DNA of 64,000 nt from Aquibacillus saliphilus. GTDB taxonomy: Bacteria; Bacillota; Bacilli; Bacillales; Amphibacillaceae. The DNA is taken from positions 47,779-111,778 of the forward strand of contig NZ_JAIZAP010000017.1 of assembly GCF_020404745.1 (NCBI RefSeq), given 5' to 3'. Positions 9,107-17,921 of the stretch are shown in pieces. The notes under the pieces were generated by a model that did no database searches, was not told the origin of the DNA, and was given only the letters and a program-made list of their open reading frames with translations. The stretch's first letter is position 1. Every line of letters starts with the position of its first letter. A program made the translations under genes and the position numbers.

Positions 9107-10297
9107 TTAAACATGCATATTAGTGCTTGGTTTGAAACCGTTCAATAAACTATTTATTAGCTGTTCATCTTGTTCTATTGCATATTCAATACTATGATGG
9201 CTTTTAGGTTTTTTTATGACATGAAAGGTTGTAGGATTTACTTGCTTTAGATATTGTAGTTTTACTAGAAGGAGTAAGTATTCTTTTATAGGATCATTGA
9301 GGCCATTAATAAGTGGATAGAACGATTGGGGCTTTTTATCAGCTTTTAGGAGGCTGTAACATAGATTCGTTGTAAAACTTCGATTGGAATTATTGATTAC
9401 TTCTATACAAATTTTGCTTTGCCATACCGGTGGCGGGCTAAGCATCATAAATTGACTTGGAACCGGCAAATGAACAACAGACGGAAGTAAGCTGGGATGA
9501 ATATTCTTTAAATAAAGCCACTCTCTCCATTTCATTTCTAATTTTGTTGGATGAGGAGAAACCCTAGTCCTAAAATTAAACTTTACTAGTTTCCAATCAC
9601 TAAGTAATTGTTGATTATTTGGATTTTCTCTTTTAAACAATTGATAAAATGTTAAATCATTAAGCTTTTTGAATTTCAAATTCCCGTGTGACCATTTCGT
9701 GTCGGTAGTTACAATATGTTGAAAGATAGAGAATTGATTTGCACTCGGACAATAGAAAAATATTGTTGGGGGATAATTATTGTGGAACTGGTGGAGAAAT
9801 AACAACTCGAAGTTATTTGTTGAAAGACTATTACTTCCTTTTCGAATAAGTCTATTTCCTCCGAGAATCCAAATTGGAGTTATATTAATATTCTTATATC
9901 CTGTAGATCTTTTTCTAACATCATTAGCTGAAATCTTAGCACATTGGAACTCGATAGCAATTAACTTATTATTTATCTCTACTAAAATATCAGGTCGTTG
10001 TTGTATCTTTCCAATAAAGACTTCCAATTGTGCCGAAATCCCTTGCCTTAGTAACCAGTAGTATAAGTTTAACTTGCCACGTTCATGATACTCACCTTCA
10101 CCTCCTTTTTTAGCTGGACATTCACTCTTTGGGTGATGTGCAAAATGAGGAGTAACCTTCTCTCCAGCCTTGATTAAAACGTGTTCCTTACAAGTTGGAC
10201 AAAAAAATTTGGAATGTATCTTATGTTGGATAATTTCACTTGGACTCATGAGTGCCAACAATTGAAGCTTGCCATGTTGATTTAATGCTTGTAGCAT
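9107..10297 (-). CDS. coiA: Competence protein CoiA
   Basis: Required for recombination of incoming DNA during natural transformation. The N-terminal part has a C-P-T-C zinc-binding motif followed by HFAHH, then a nuclease-like core with RPDI and AIEFQCA that resembles a PD-(D/E)XK fold. The C-terminal 200 residues are divergent. The protein is 396 aa. The ATG is preceded by a very strong GGAGGTGAT ribosome binding site. Position between pepF and mecA is as in B. subtilis. A ComK site was not identified upstream. Confidence 0.88.
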   Translation of the reverse strand: MLQALNQHGKLQLLALMSPSEIIQHKIHSKFFCPTCKEHVLIKAGEKVTPHFAHHPKSECPAKKGGEGEYHERGKLNLYYWLLRQGISAQLEVFIGKIQQRPDILVEINNKLIAIEFQCAKISANDVRKRSTGYKNINITPIWILGGNRLIRKGSNSLSTNNFELLFLHQFHNNYPPTIFFYCPSANQFSIFQHIVTTDTKWSHGNLKFKKLNDLTFYQLFKRENPNNQQLLSDWKLVKFNFRTRVSPHPTKLEMKWREWLYLKNIHPSLLPSVVHLPVPSQFMMLSPPPVWQSKICIEVINNSNRSFTTNLCYSLLKADKKPQSFYPLINGLNDPIKEYLLLLVKLQYLKQVNPTTFHVIKKPKSHHSIEYAIEQDEQLINSLLNGFKPSTNMHV

Positions 10298-10449
10298 TTA
10301 AGTAATCACCTCCACTATACTATTTCATCCGATTCCCTAAGAAATCCTCTATTTTTTTATAACTAAATAAATGTTCAGAACAAACGATGGCGACTTTGAA
10401 ATAAAAAGATTCTTATTCTTTAGAATATTATTCTCATTTGCCTTCCTTA

Positions 10450-10645
10450 ATGCTCACCCTAGGGGCAATAGGACAAGCCTCGGCATAGCGCTTTATGTCC
10501 GTAATGAGGGTTATCTTATGACCTCAGTCGGGGCATTCGAAATAAGTAAACCGCTTATTTCCGGGTAGGCGCTGGAGCTGGACTCGGCCCAACCTTATCA
10601 AAAAATCTTCCACAAGAAACCAATTTTATATCCTAAGCAACAAAA
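10450..10645. repeat. GC-rich intergenic repeat copy A (coiA-mecA gap, 10298-10675)
   Basis: This 378-bp gap holds no credible gene. It is strikingly richer in G+C than its surroundings and carries CCTAGGGGCAATAGG and GGCGCTGGAGCTGGAC. Its 3' part (about 10568-10645) is a degenerate relative of segments at 38180 and 49110: all share a GAGCTGGAC core, then TCCACA about 30-40 nt later. From memory, similar repeats ending in AGCGCC/GGCGCT-AGCTCCAGC occur between genes in many Bacillaceae; this was not checked. Confidence 0.6.
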
Positions 10646-10677
10646 AAAAGACATCCCATAGTGGAATGTCCGTTTTT
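10642..10677. terminator. Terminator of mecA
   Basis: GACATCCC pairs with GGAATGTC around a short loop, with an A-run on the left (a T-run for the reverse-strand gene) and TTTTTA on the right. It reaches the mecA stop codon. Confidence 0.75.
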
Positions 10678-11368
10678 ATTGGATTGGAAAGTAATCTTTA
10701 ATTTGTACCAATGCATCATTTTCGAAAATTATTTTACCATATTCTTCTAAGCGAAAAATAGTCATGCTTGCCTCTTGGCCAAACTCCAACAGTTGGCTCA
10801 AGGAATTTTCTTGTTGTTCATCTGTTAACTGTTCATCATCAAATTGTATCAATAGTAAATATTGATCTTCAAAGTGATATAAACTATCAGTTAAACCTTC
10901 AACCTTAGGAAAGTAGTGGCTGAGTTGAATCACATCTTCAAAATCTGAAAAGCCGACAATAAAGGTTAAGTCCACCTCTTCTTCTTCGTCATTCTCATCT
11001 TTTGAATCATTTCTATCATCATTACCGAATTTCTCTTCCAATAATGATTCAATTTTTTCATCTACAGGCATATCAATTGTTTTACCATTCTCAGTTGGTA
11101 GCTCTAGATTTTGACCATCTTTAGAAATTTGAGCCTTGGTTACGACAATTTCTAAACCTTTGTCTAGTGCTTGTACTTGGATCCATAGTGGGCCATCTAT
11201 ATTAAAATCATCTTCGTTATAATTAACTTCATCCATTACCTGCCAAAAAAGTTGTTCACTTTTCTCGCGATTGTACCATATTTCTTCACGATCGAAACCA
11301 CGGTCTTCAATATCTATATAGGAAATATAAAATTTCACTGTATTTTCATTTATTCTCTCTATTTCCAT
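10676..11368 (-). CDS. mecA: Adaptor protein MecA
   Basis: An adaptor that delivers ComK and other substrates to ClpCP. The N-terminal substrate-binding domain starts MEIERINENTVKFYISYIDI, with a Y-N-R-E-K-S-E-Q-L segment, and is joined by a highly acidic linker (residues ~112-133, mostly D/E) to the C-terminal ClpC-binding domain (VDLTFIVGFSDFEDVIQL, FEDQYLLLI). Length is 230 aa, slightly longer than B. subtilis MecA (218 aa) because of the acidic linker. It is a single gene between coiA and spx, with its own terminator. Confidence 0.94.
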   Translation of the reverse strand: MEIERINENTVKFYISYIDIEDRGFDREEIWYNREKSEQLFWQVMDEVNYNEDDFNIDGPLWIQVQALDKGLEIVVTKAQISKDGQNLELPTENGKTIDMPVDEKIESLLEEKFGNDDRNDSKDENDEEEEVDLTFIVGFSDFEDVIQLSHYFPKVEGLTDSLYHFEDQYLLLIQFDDEQLTDEQQENSLSQLLEFGQEASMTIFRLEEYGKIIFENDALVQIKDYFPIQ

Positions 11369-11671
11369 GATAATTCTCTCCCTTCTTAAATAATTTAGGT
11401 GGAAGGGATAACTTCACCTAGTTTTATTCATTACTCACACATTACCCTATTACGGTAAAAATCAACCTTCAATTGCGATATTTTTATTTACTTTACTTAT
11501 AGTTTATGATGAAAAATAGGATAATGAAAAACAAATTAACTATAAATATGCAAAAAAGGCATATGCCATAATTTTATGACTATGATTAAATAAGTTTATT
11601 AGATTTACATTTTATCTTATTTTTTGCTATTTGTCACTCGTTTCACACTAATAATTTGTCTAATATGAAGT
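11369..11671. other. mecA-spx intergenic region, no gene
   Basis: AT-rich, no credible reading frame. The B. subtilis gene yjbE found here is absent. A hairpin AGGTGGAAG...CTTCACCT (11397-11419) lies in the mecA leader close to its start; its role is unknown. A mecA promoter is expected but was not clearly found. Confidence 0.5.
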
Positions 11672-11706
11672 AAAAACGCAGACCTCATATATAGATCTGC
11701 GTTTTT
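11672..11706. terminator. Terminator of spx
   Basis: AAAAACGCAGA pairs perfectly with TCTGCGTTTTT. The reverse-strand T-run serves spx. Confidence 0.88.
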
Positions 11707-11710
11707 AGTA

Positions 11711-12106
11711 TTAGTTTACCATCCGTTGCGCTTCCCGAAGTTGGAAAGTTCGTACAGTTCTTGGTAAGAAGCGTCTTATTTCATCTTCATTGTAACCTAC
11801 CTGTAGACGTTTTTCGTCTAAGATTATTGGTCTACGAAGAAGACCTGGGTTTTCTTGGATAAGATTAAACAAATCCTTTAAGGGTAATTGATCAAGGTTC
11901 ATATCTAGTTTTTGAAAAACCTTAGATCTAGTTGAAATAATCTCATCAGTACCGTCTTCCGTCATTCTCAATATCTCTTTAATCTCATCTAATGAAAGTG
12001 AGTCTGAGAAAATATTTCTCTCACGGAATGGTATATCATGTTCCTCTAACCAGGCTTTAGCTTTCCTGCAGGATGTACAACTTGGTGAGGTATAAAGTGT
12101 TACCAT
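11711..12106 (-). CDS. spx: Transcriptional regulator Spx
   Basis: An ArsC-fold regulator that binds the RNA polymerase alpha C-terminal domain under disulfide stress and redirects transcription to thiol-protection genes. The protein has exactly 131 aa, as in B. subtilis. The redox switch C10-T-S-C13 is present, Gly52 (alpha contact) is kept in TEDGTDE, and Arg92 is kept in LRRPI. Levels should be controlled by SpxH-ClpXP, encoded at 5653. It has an expected ribosome binding site (AGGAGTGAAG) before the ATG. The 313-bp upstream gap separates it from the yjbC-like gene with which it is linked in B. subtilis. Confidence 0.97.
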   Translation of the reverse strand: MVTLYTSPSCTSCRKAKAWLEEHDIPFRERNIFSDSLSLDEIKEILRMTEDGTDEIISTRSKVFQKLDMNLDQLPLKDLFNLIQENPGLLRRPIILDEKRLQVGYNEDEIRRFLPRTVRTFQLREAQRMVN

Positions 12107-12419
12107 GAAACTTCACTCCTCAATATGCAAATTATTTATAGTCTCTTCATGACATTGAAGAATATATTAAATTAAAATCATTTTAAATAACTCTTCTATG
12201 TACAAGTATACTACATTTGTCAACTTATGGGTAGTGCGTTTAAAACTTTTTTGATTACAAAAACCTTATCTTATAAGATAATTTACCCTGATAATACAAA
12301 AGTAAACCTTAATTATCAAATAATTTTTTTAAAGTTAGTTAAATAACTATAGGTAGTAACAATAACCCCGGTGACTATTTTACACAAGATTATTGGGATT
12401 ATTGTTACCGATTGAGATC
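12107..12419. other. spx upstream region with a long inverted repeat
   Basis: No gene seen. It contains the 14-bp-stem inverted repeat GTAACAATAACCCC (12356-12369) with GGGATTATTGTTAC (12395-12408), loop about 25 nt. No T-run follows on either strand, so it is not a standard terminator. It lies directly behind the yjbC stop and 250 bp ahead of spx. It could be an mRNA-stabilising or processing stem, or a regulator site. Confidence 0.5.
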
Positions 12420-13013
12420 TTAGGCATTCTCTTCTTCTTTAAGAGCATCATAAATGTTATCAGACTCTTTTTTATTATCATAAGAAAGCACCTCATCAAC
12501 TGGTTGATAGGACTTTCCGTATATTTGTTCATCTTTATACGTATGAATGTCCTCATACATTTGTTTCATTTTATTATAAATTGCCTCTTCACCTTCATCT
12601 TCTGGTGTCCAATATAAAATTTCCATAGGATTTTCTTTATTTGTAGCTAGTGATCGACGGTTATATCCAATTGATTGTGCATGAAGAAAGCCTTCTCTTT
12701 GATAAAAGCGCAGTCTTTTTTCTGAATCTGTTTCTTCGTAATCAACAGGTTCTACTTCTAGTATGATTGGTTTATTTTTCTTTTTTAATTTTTCCATTAA
12801 TTTGTGTCCTAAACCCTGTCCTCTCGATTGAGCTGATACATAAACATAATCGATAAAAATAAAAGACTTAAACTCGGCATACATTAACACATGGTACGGA
12901 CCTTCGTCCTTATAATAGACGTCCCCTTTTTCTTTTAACAGCATTTCCATATGTTCTTTAGATTTCATTTCTTCAACCGGAAAATACTTATTAAGCTTTT
13001 CATACCAGTTCAT
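12420..13013 (-). CDS. yjbC: GNAT-family acetyltransferase (YjbC-like)
   Basis: A putative GCN5-related N-acetyltransferase of 197 aa (192 in B. subtilis YjbC). The acetyl-CoA motif A is seen as SAQSRGQGLGHKLMEKLK, followed by IILEVEP and YQREGFL. The C-terminal 50 residues are acidic and low in predicted structure. It stands directly upstream of spx as in B. subtilis, where the two can be co-transcribed and are stress-inducible. Its substrate is unknown. Confidence 0.82.
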   Translation of the reverse strand: MNWYEKLNKYFPVEEMKSKEHMEMLLKEKGDVYYKDEGPYHVLMYAEFKSFIFIDYVYVSAQSRGQGLGHKLMEKLKKKNKPIILEVEPVDYEETDSEKRLRFYQREGFLHAQSIGYNRRSLATNKENPMEILYWTPEDEGEEAIYNKMKQMYEDIHTYKDEQIYGKSYQPVDEVLSYDNKKESDNIYDALKEEENA

Positions 13014-13140
13014 AAATCTACTCCTTATTTTCGTCGTTATTCTATTATAACGAAAATCCTTGTAATTGTTAAACTTATTTCACAAAGATTCAGTTTAATA
13101 TACCCTTATTTTACTAGCTTAATACAAAATTTTATTTATT

Positions 13141-13214
13141 CTTCTTTTCAATAGATGTTTTCAACTAATTGAAAAGAAGGGGAATAAACCTTCGTCATAA
13201 AATTCGAAGGTTTA
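13141..13214 (-). terminator. Tandem hairpins downstream of the DUF4015 gene
   Basis: Two stems in a row: CTTCTTTTCAA (13141-13151) with TTGAAAAGAAG (13169-13179), and TAAACCTTCG (13185-13194) with CGAAGGTTTA (13205-13214). A fragment like the first right arm, TTTTCAACTAATT, recurs at 14528 beyond the other end of the gene. Confidence 0.6.
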
Positions 13215-13219
13215 AACTT

Positions 13220-14437
13220 TTAGTCTACTGGGGTATAATCAACATTTTCTGTATAGGAATTCCCTGAGTTCCATAATAAAAATTCATTTATTCCATTTTC
13301 ATTCAGTGCTTTGATCTGTGCTTCCACTTCTGCTTTGCCGTATTGTTTTGTAGCCCCACTATATAACCATGGCGCCTCAAAGTCCTGAAGCCAAGGTCTG
13401 GAAGTTGGTTTATTATCCAATTTACCTAATACTTCATTCTCAACCTTGGAATATTCGGTGATTAGTTTATATGGTTCTTTATCTGGCATTTGAATACCAA
13501 AATAAGAAGTCCAATGACTCGGATAAATCATTGATGAAATAACATCGACATTATCTGATATCTTAGAGAAATTTTGTCCGATTCCTGGCGTTTCCTCTAT
13601 CGTTGCAGCATAGCCAAATATATCTACTGAAACATCAACATCATAATAATCAAGTTCTTCACGGGCATACTTAACAAAATCCGTAACAGATGCTACGCGT
13701 TTTTTTACGTCATCTAGCTCCGAATCCTTGTAATTTCCTAAGTCATAACTTAATTCTTTATCTCTTTTTTCAAACCCTTCTGGAAATCTCACATAGTCAA
13801 ATTGGATTTCTTTAAATCCAAGCTCTGCTGCTAATTTAGCAATTCCTAGATTATGTTCCCAAACCTCTTCTTGAAAAGGACTAACAAATGATTCACCTTT
13901 ATTATTTGACCATACCTTTCCATTTTTAGTAAATGAAAGATCAGGTCGTTTTTTAGCTAAAACAGAGTCTTTAAAAACAACAATTCTTGCGATTGGATAG
14001 ATTCCTTTTTCTTCTAATACTTCAAGTACTTTACGAGGATCCTTTATATAATTTTGATCCATATCCTCATATGGTGAGCCCTCTTCTACTTTGTAAGTTA
14101 AATATCCGTCGTCGTCTTTTATGTCGATAACCATTGCATTAAGCTCTGTTGAATCAACAAAATCGACTAATTTTTCAAAACGACTTCCTCCTGCTGAATG
14201 TCCAGTCAAATAAATACCTCTAACAGCTTCGGGATATTCAAAGCTTAACCCTGAATCATATGAAAATCTTTTTAATGATTTAGGTAGTTCAAATTTTGAT
14301 AGCTCTGTTACATGTTTCTGATGCATTTTAGATGTCATTGCTTCAGTTTCTGCTGCTTCATATGTAGTAGCCGGAAAGACTATACTTAGAAGGAGAATCG
14401 TAATGAAGATGACGATGCTTAGTTGTTTTTTCTCCAT
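13220..14437 (-). CDS. Secreted putative glycoside hydrolase (DUF4015 / GH13-like TIM barrel)
   Basis: A 405-aa exported protein. Residues 1-28 form a signal peptide (basic KK, then IVIFITILLLSIVFPA). The body matches the DUF4015 'putative glycosyl hydrolase' family: RGIYLTGHSAGG, a DIKDDDGYLTY strand, RIVVFKD, the EIQFDYVRFPEG motif, a VSVDIFGY strand, SSMIYPSHW and LLWNSGNSY. The alternating strands with acidic C-termini are those of a TIM barrel, and the polysaccharide substrate is not known. It is a single gene with hairpins on both sides, between the opp operon and yjbC. Confidence 0.82.
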   Translation of the reverse strand: MEKKQLSIVIFITILLLSIVFPATTYEAAETEAMTSKMHQKHVTELSKFELPKSLKRFSYDSGLSFEYPEAVRGIYLTGHSAGGSRFEKLVDFVDSTELNAMVIDIKDDDGYLTYKVEEGSPYEDMDQNYIKDPRKVLEVLEEKGIYPIARIVVFKDSVLAKKRPDLSFTKNGKVWSNNKGESFVSPFQEEVWEHNLGIAKLAAELGFKEIQFDYVRFPEGFEKRDKELSYDLGNYKDSELDDVKKRVASVTDFVKYAREELDYYDVDVSVDIFGYAATIEETPGIGQNFSKISDNVDVISSMIYPSHWTSYFGIQMPDKEPYKLITEYSKVENEVLGKLDNKPTSRPWLQDFEAPWLYSGATKQYGKAEVEAQIKALNENGINEFLLWNSGNSYTENVDYTPVD

Positions 14438-14552
14438 TAATTATCAAACTCCCAAAGATGTATTTGATTCTATTATATAAGAATTCGTACTATAATAGTA
14501 ACATTTTCCACAAGTTTTTTATGTTATTTTTCAACTAATTAAAAGGAATAGT

Positions 14553-14587
14553 AAAATAACCCTTACCCAGAAGGTAAGAGCTATTTT
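14553..14587. terminator. Terminator-like hairpin upstream of the DUF4015 gene
   Basis: AAAATAACCCTTACC and GGTAAGAGCTATTTT pair with two mismatches around CAGAA, with T-runs on both strands. It may end leftward transcription from opp. Confidence 0.6.
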
Positions 14588-14634
14588 AAAATATAGTTAC
14601 TCTAATTTATATTCGGAATTTAGAAAGATTTGCT

Positions 14635-14760
14635 AAATTAGTCAATTTCATAATACTGATTTTTTACAATTGTTATCCGCATATAGTTGGGATAGACCGT
14701 TCCCAAACTATATGCGGATGACAATTGCTGTATAAGTAATTATGAAATTGATTCAATTAG
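14635..14760. repeat. Palindromic MITE-like element, copy 1
   Basis: A nested inverted repeat between oppF and the DUF4015 gene. The outer arms are TCAATTTCATAAT (14642-14654) and ATTATGAAATTGA (14739-14751). The inner arms at 14667-14692 and 14701-14727 pair over 26 bp with one wobble and one bulge (core ATCCGCATATAGTT), loop about TAGACCGT. A decayed second copy lies at 25950-26067, sharing AGTTGGGATAGACC, GACAATTGCTG and the outer arms. No reading frame is present. As a hairpin it may also act as the opp transcript end. Confidence 0.8.
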
Positions 14761-14766
14761 AATCCT

Positions 14767-15702
14767 TTATTTCTCAGTTAATTCTTGTTTATATGCTTCA
14801 AACTCTTTAGTAGTACACAATACCCAGTGATTCGGTCGAATTTCTCTAAACTCAGGGTCTTCACTCGAATCATGTTGACTCGGATCATAAGAATGACGAA
14901 TACGATTTCGTTCATAATCAGGATCCGGTAACGGAATTGCCGATAAAAGGGATTTAGTATATGGATGCATCGGGTGTTTATATAACTCATCACTATCAGC
15001 TAATTCTACCATTTTACCAAAGTACATAACTCCGATACGATCACTAATATACTTAACCATTGAAAGATCATGCGCGATAAACAGGTATGTGTAACCATGC
15101 TCTCTTTGTAAATCCTTTAGAAGGTTTACTACTTGAGCCTGAATAGAAACGTCCAATGCAGAGATTGGTTCATCAGCAATAATAAATTCTGGGTCTACCG
15201 CTAATGCACGCGCTATTCCAATTCTTTGGCGTTGTCCACCACTAAATTCATGTGGGTAACGATTGGCGTGTTCTTTGTTTAATCCAACTCTTTCTAGTAA
15301 ATTCTCAACACGAGCCTTGCGTTCTTTATCATTTGGCGTTAGTCCATGCACATCTAGGCCTTCTGCAATAATATCAAGCACTGTCATTCTAGGATTCAAT
15401 GATGCATAAGGATCTTGGAAAATCATTTGCATTTTCTGGTTAAATTTCTTAAGATCTTTTTTTGACTTTTTACCGTGTACATCTTCACCTTTGAATTTCA
15501 CATCACCGTCTGTTGCATCATATAGACGGATGATACTACGTCCAGTTGTTGATTTTCCACAACCAGACTCACCTACCAAGCCGAAGGTTTCCCCTTGGTA
15601 AATATCAAAGGTTATCCCGTCTACGGCTTTAACAACGCTATGTCTACCAGTCTTGAAGTGTTGTTTTAGATTAGTAACCTCTAATAATTTTTCCTGGCTC
15701 AT
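14767..15702 (-). CDS. oppF: Oligopeptide ABC transporter ATP-binding protein OppF
   Basis: The second ATPase of the oligopeptide importer. The Walker A motif is GESGCGKSTTGRS, the ABC signature FSGGQRQRIGIARA, and the Walker B FIIADEPISALD; the H-loop is IAHDLSMV. The C-terminal extension with the Cys-containing VLCTTKEFE is typical of Opp/Dpp ATPases. It is 311 aa. Its ATG overlaps the oppD stop by 4 nt (ATGA), so translation is coupled. It is the last gene of oppABCDF. Peptides imported here can serve as nutrients or as signals for competence and sporulation in Bacillus. Confidence 0.95.
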   Translation of the reverse strand: MSQEKLLEVTNLKQHFKTGRHSVVKAVDGITFDIYQGETFGLVGESGCGKSTTGRSIIRLYDATDGDVKFKGEDVHGKKSKKDLKKFNQKMQMIFQDPYASLNPRMTVLDIIAEGLDVHGLTPNDKERKARVENLLERVGLNKEHANRYPHEFSGGQRQRIGIARALAVDPEFIIADEPISALDVSIQAQVVNLLKDLQREHGYTYLFIAHDLSMVKYISDRIGVMYFGKMVELADSDELYKHPMHPYTKSLLSAIPLPDPDYERNRIRHSYDPSQHDSSEDPEFREIRPNHWVLCTTKEFEAYKQELTEK

Positions 15703-16757
15703 AACTCATCACCTTTCTCGTTGTCAGATGAAGCAGCAAAACCCTTCATCCGTTTCTTTACGACTGCAGGTGGTTCCACTTTTGGCGCATATTCATGTAA
15801 TAACCATGTAGCAGCGTAATGAGTATCAGAAACCTTAAACATGGGTGGTTCCATCTCATTATCAATTTCAAGTGCAAATTCATTTCTTGGTGCGAAAGCA
15901 TCACCTTTTGGTGGATTTAACATATCCGGTGGAGATCCAGGAATCGCAACCAAGCTTTCTTCTTCATTATCTAAAGTAGGCATCGAACCTAAAAGACCCC
16001 ATGTGTAAGGATGTTTGGGATTATAGAAAATTTCATCAACTGTTCCAATTTCAACAATCTTCCCAGCATACATTACGGCCACACGGTCAGCTACGTTAGC
16101 TACAACACCTAAATCGTGTGTGATGAAAATAATCGAGCTATCTGTTTTCTTTTGAATATCCTTCATTAACTCTAGTATTTGAGCTTGAATCGTTACATCA
16201 AGTGCTGTTGTTGGTTCATCAGCAATTAGCACTTTAGGATTACATGCAAGCGCAATTGCAATAACAACACGCTGACGTTGTCCACCCGAAAATTGGTGTG
16301 GGTACTGATCCACTCTATCTTTTGCATTAGGAAGTCCTACTAATTCCATAAGTTCTATCGTACGTTCTTTTGCTTTTGAACGACTCATTTTTTGGTGTTT
16401 AATAAGACCTTCCATAATTTGAGTGCCAATCTTCATGGTTGGATTTAGTGAAGTCATCGGGTCTTGAAAAATGGTCGATATATCCTTACCACGAATTTGT
16501 TGCATTTGCTTTTCTTTTAACTTAGCTAAATCCTTACCCTCTAAGAGAATTTCTCCTTCTTTAATTCGCCCAGGAGGTGAAGGAATAAGACGGGCTAGAG
16601 CTCTTGTAGTTACAGACTTTCCGGACCCTGATTCACCAACAATAGCAAGTGTTTCTCCTTTTTTAAGATCAAAGGAAACACCCCGTACAGCTTTTACCTC
16701 TCCTCCATGCGTATCAAAGGAGACATGCAAATTTTTAACTTCTAATATATTATCCAT
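15699..16757 (-). CDS. oppD: Oligopeptide ABC transporter ATP-binding protein OppD
   Basis: The first ATPase of the importer, 352 aa. It carries Walker A (GESGSGKSVTTRA), the signature FSGGQRQRVVIAIALA, Walker B (VLIADEPTTALD) and ITHDLGVV. The C-terminal oligopeptide-transporter extension (PHPYTWGLLGSMP and following) is long and ends in a charged tail. It starts with ATG after an AGGAGGT ribosome binding site, 15 bp behind oppC, and overlaps oppF. Together with OppF it should form the nucleotide-binding heterodimer under OppBC. Confidence 0.95.
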   Translation of the reverse strand: MDNILEVKNLHVSFDTHGGEVKAVRGVSFDLKKGETLAIVGESGSGKSVTTRALARLIPSPPGRIKEGEILLEGKDLAKLKEKQMQQIRGKDISTIFQDPMTSLNPTMKIGTQIMEGLIKHQKMSRSKAKERTIELMELVGLPNAKDRVDQYPHQFSGGQRQRVVIAIALACNPKVLIADEPTTALDVTIQAQILELMKDIQKKTDSSIIFITHDLGVVANVADRVAVMYAGKIVEIGTVDEIFYNPKHPYTWGLLGSMPTLDNEEESLVAIPGSPPDMLNPPKGDAFAPRNEFALEIDNEMEPPMFKVSDTHYAATWLLHEYAPKVEPPAVVKKRMKGFAASSDNEKGDEL

Positions 16758-16772
16758 CTTGTCACCTACCTC

Positions 16773-17921
16773 CTATTCACGCATCTTCGGATCTAATGCA
16801 TCTCGAAGACCATCGGCTAAAATGTTAAATCCTATCATAATTAACGATATAACAATCGCAGGGAAAATCATAATGTGTGGGTTTATTTGTAGTGATTTAA
16901 AACCATCATTAATTAATGTTCCAAGTGATGCGTCTGGTGATTGAAGCCCCAAACCAATAAAGCTTAAGAATGCTTCAAAGAATATAGCTGATGGGATTGT
17001 AAACATTGTGTTTATAATAATCATTCCTAGTGTGTTAGGAATAAGATGTTTCGTCAAAATTCGAGAATTAGATGAACCAAGCGTACGCGACGCTAATACA
17101 AATTCCTGATTTTTCAACTTGAGAACCTGGCCACGAACTATCCTTGCCATACCGGTCCAACCAGTAATAGTTAATGCAATAATAATTGACATAATACCTG
17201 GATCTAATATCATAATCATCAGAATTACTACTACTAGATTTGGAATACCAATTAAAATCTCAATGATTCGTTGCATGATATTATCAACTCGACCACCATA
17301 ATAAGCAGAGATCCCACCATAAGCAACCCCGATAAGCATATCAATTGCTGCCGCTACTAAAGCAATTAACAATGAAATTTGGGTACCTATCCATACACGT
17401 GTAAATAAATCACGACCTAATGTGTCTGTACCAAACCAATAATAAGTGTCACTCATATCCTTATATTGATAAATCTCAAAAACACCTTCTACTCTAGCTG
17501 AATCTTTAGAACCATTTCCTTCATCCTTAACATCGAAGGTAATGTATTCAAAGTCCTTTTGAGTCCATCTCGCAAGTGCTTTTTCTTCGGCCTCTTCTAC
17601 AGTTGCACCTTCAAACATTTCAGATTTTGTGCCATTCAAGCCTAGCCATGAAATTTCTTCTAACCCTTGTATTCGTGGCGGCAATCTTGAGTGTCCTAAA
17701 TCCTGATCATCTAGTCCATATTCATTAAAATGCGGTCCTGCGAGTGATAAAAATCCAATGAGAATAAGCGTAATTATTCCAAAGATAGCACCTGCATTTT
17801 TCCTTAACCTTAGCCATGCATCTTGCCAATAAGAAAGGCTTGGCCTATAGATTTCTTCACTTTTGTCATCGCCCTTTTTTGCAGGAACGAACAAATCTTT
17901 ATTTAACTTTTCTTTATTCAT
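16773..17921 (-). CDS. oppC: Oligopeptide ABC transporter permease OppC
   Basis: A membrane permease subunit of 382 aa, longer than B. subtilis OppC (about 305 aa). The cytoplasmic N-tail is followed by TM1 (AIFGIITLILIGFLSLAG). Then comes an unusually long external segment of about 110 residues, rich in D/E, that runs to the DTLGRDLFTRVW motif; four or five more membrane segments follow. The EAA-loop motif is seen around GWTGMARIVRGQVL...EFVLASRTLG. Its start overlaps the oppB stop (TAATG). The enlarged external loop may contact the binding protein OppA. Confidence 0.93.
   Translation of the reverse strand: MNKEKLNKDLFVPAKKGDDKSEEIYRPSLSYWQDAWLRLRKNAGAIFGIITLILIGFLSLAGPHFNEYGLDDQDLGHSRLPPRIQGLEEISWLGLNGTKSEMFEGATVEEAEEKALARWTQKDFEYITFDVKDEGNGSKDSARVEGVFEIYQYKDMSDTYYWFGTDTLGRDLFTRVWIGTQISLLIALVAAAIDMLIGVAYGGISAYYGGRVDNIMQRIIEILIGIPNLVVVILMIMILDPGIMSIIIALTITGWTGMARIVRGQVLKLKNQEFVLASRTLGSSNSRILTKHLIPNTLGMIIINTMFTIPSAIFFEAFLSFIGLGLQSPDASLGTLINDGFKSLQINPHIMIFPAIVISLIMIGFNILADGLRDALDPKMRE

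Noticed and set aside
9780..10061. 93-aa frame on the + strand inside coiA
   Set aside because: Antisense to a well-supported gene, no ribosome binding site and no recognisable product.
10371..10568. 65-aa frame on the + strand in the coiA-mecA gap
   Set aside because: It runs through the GC-rich repeat, has no ribosome binding site and matches no family.
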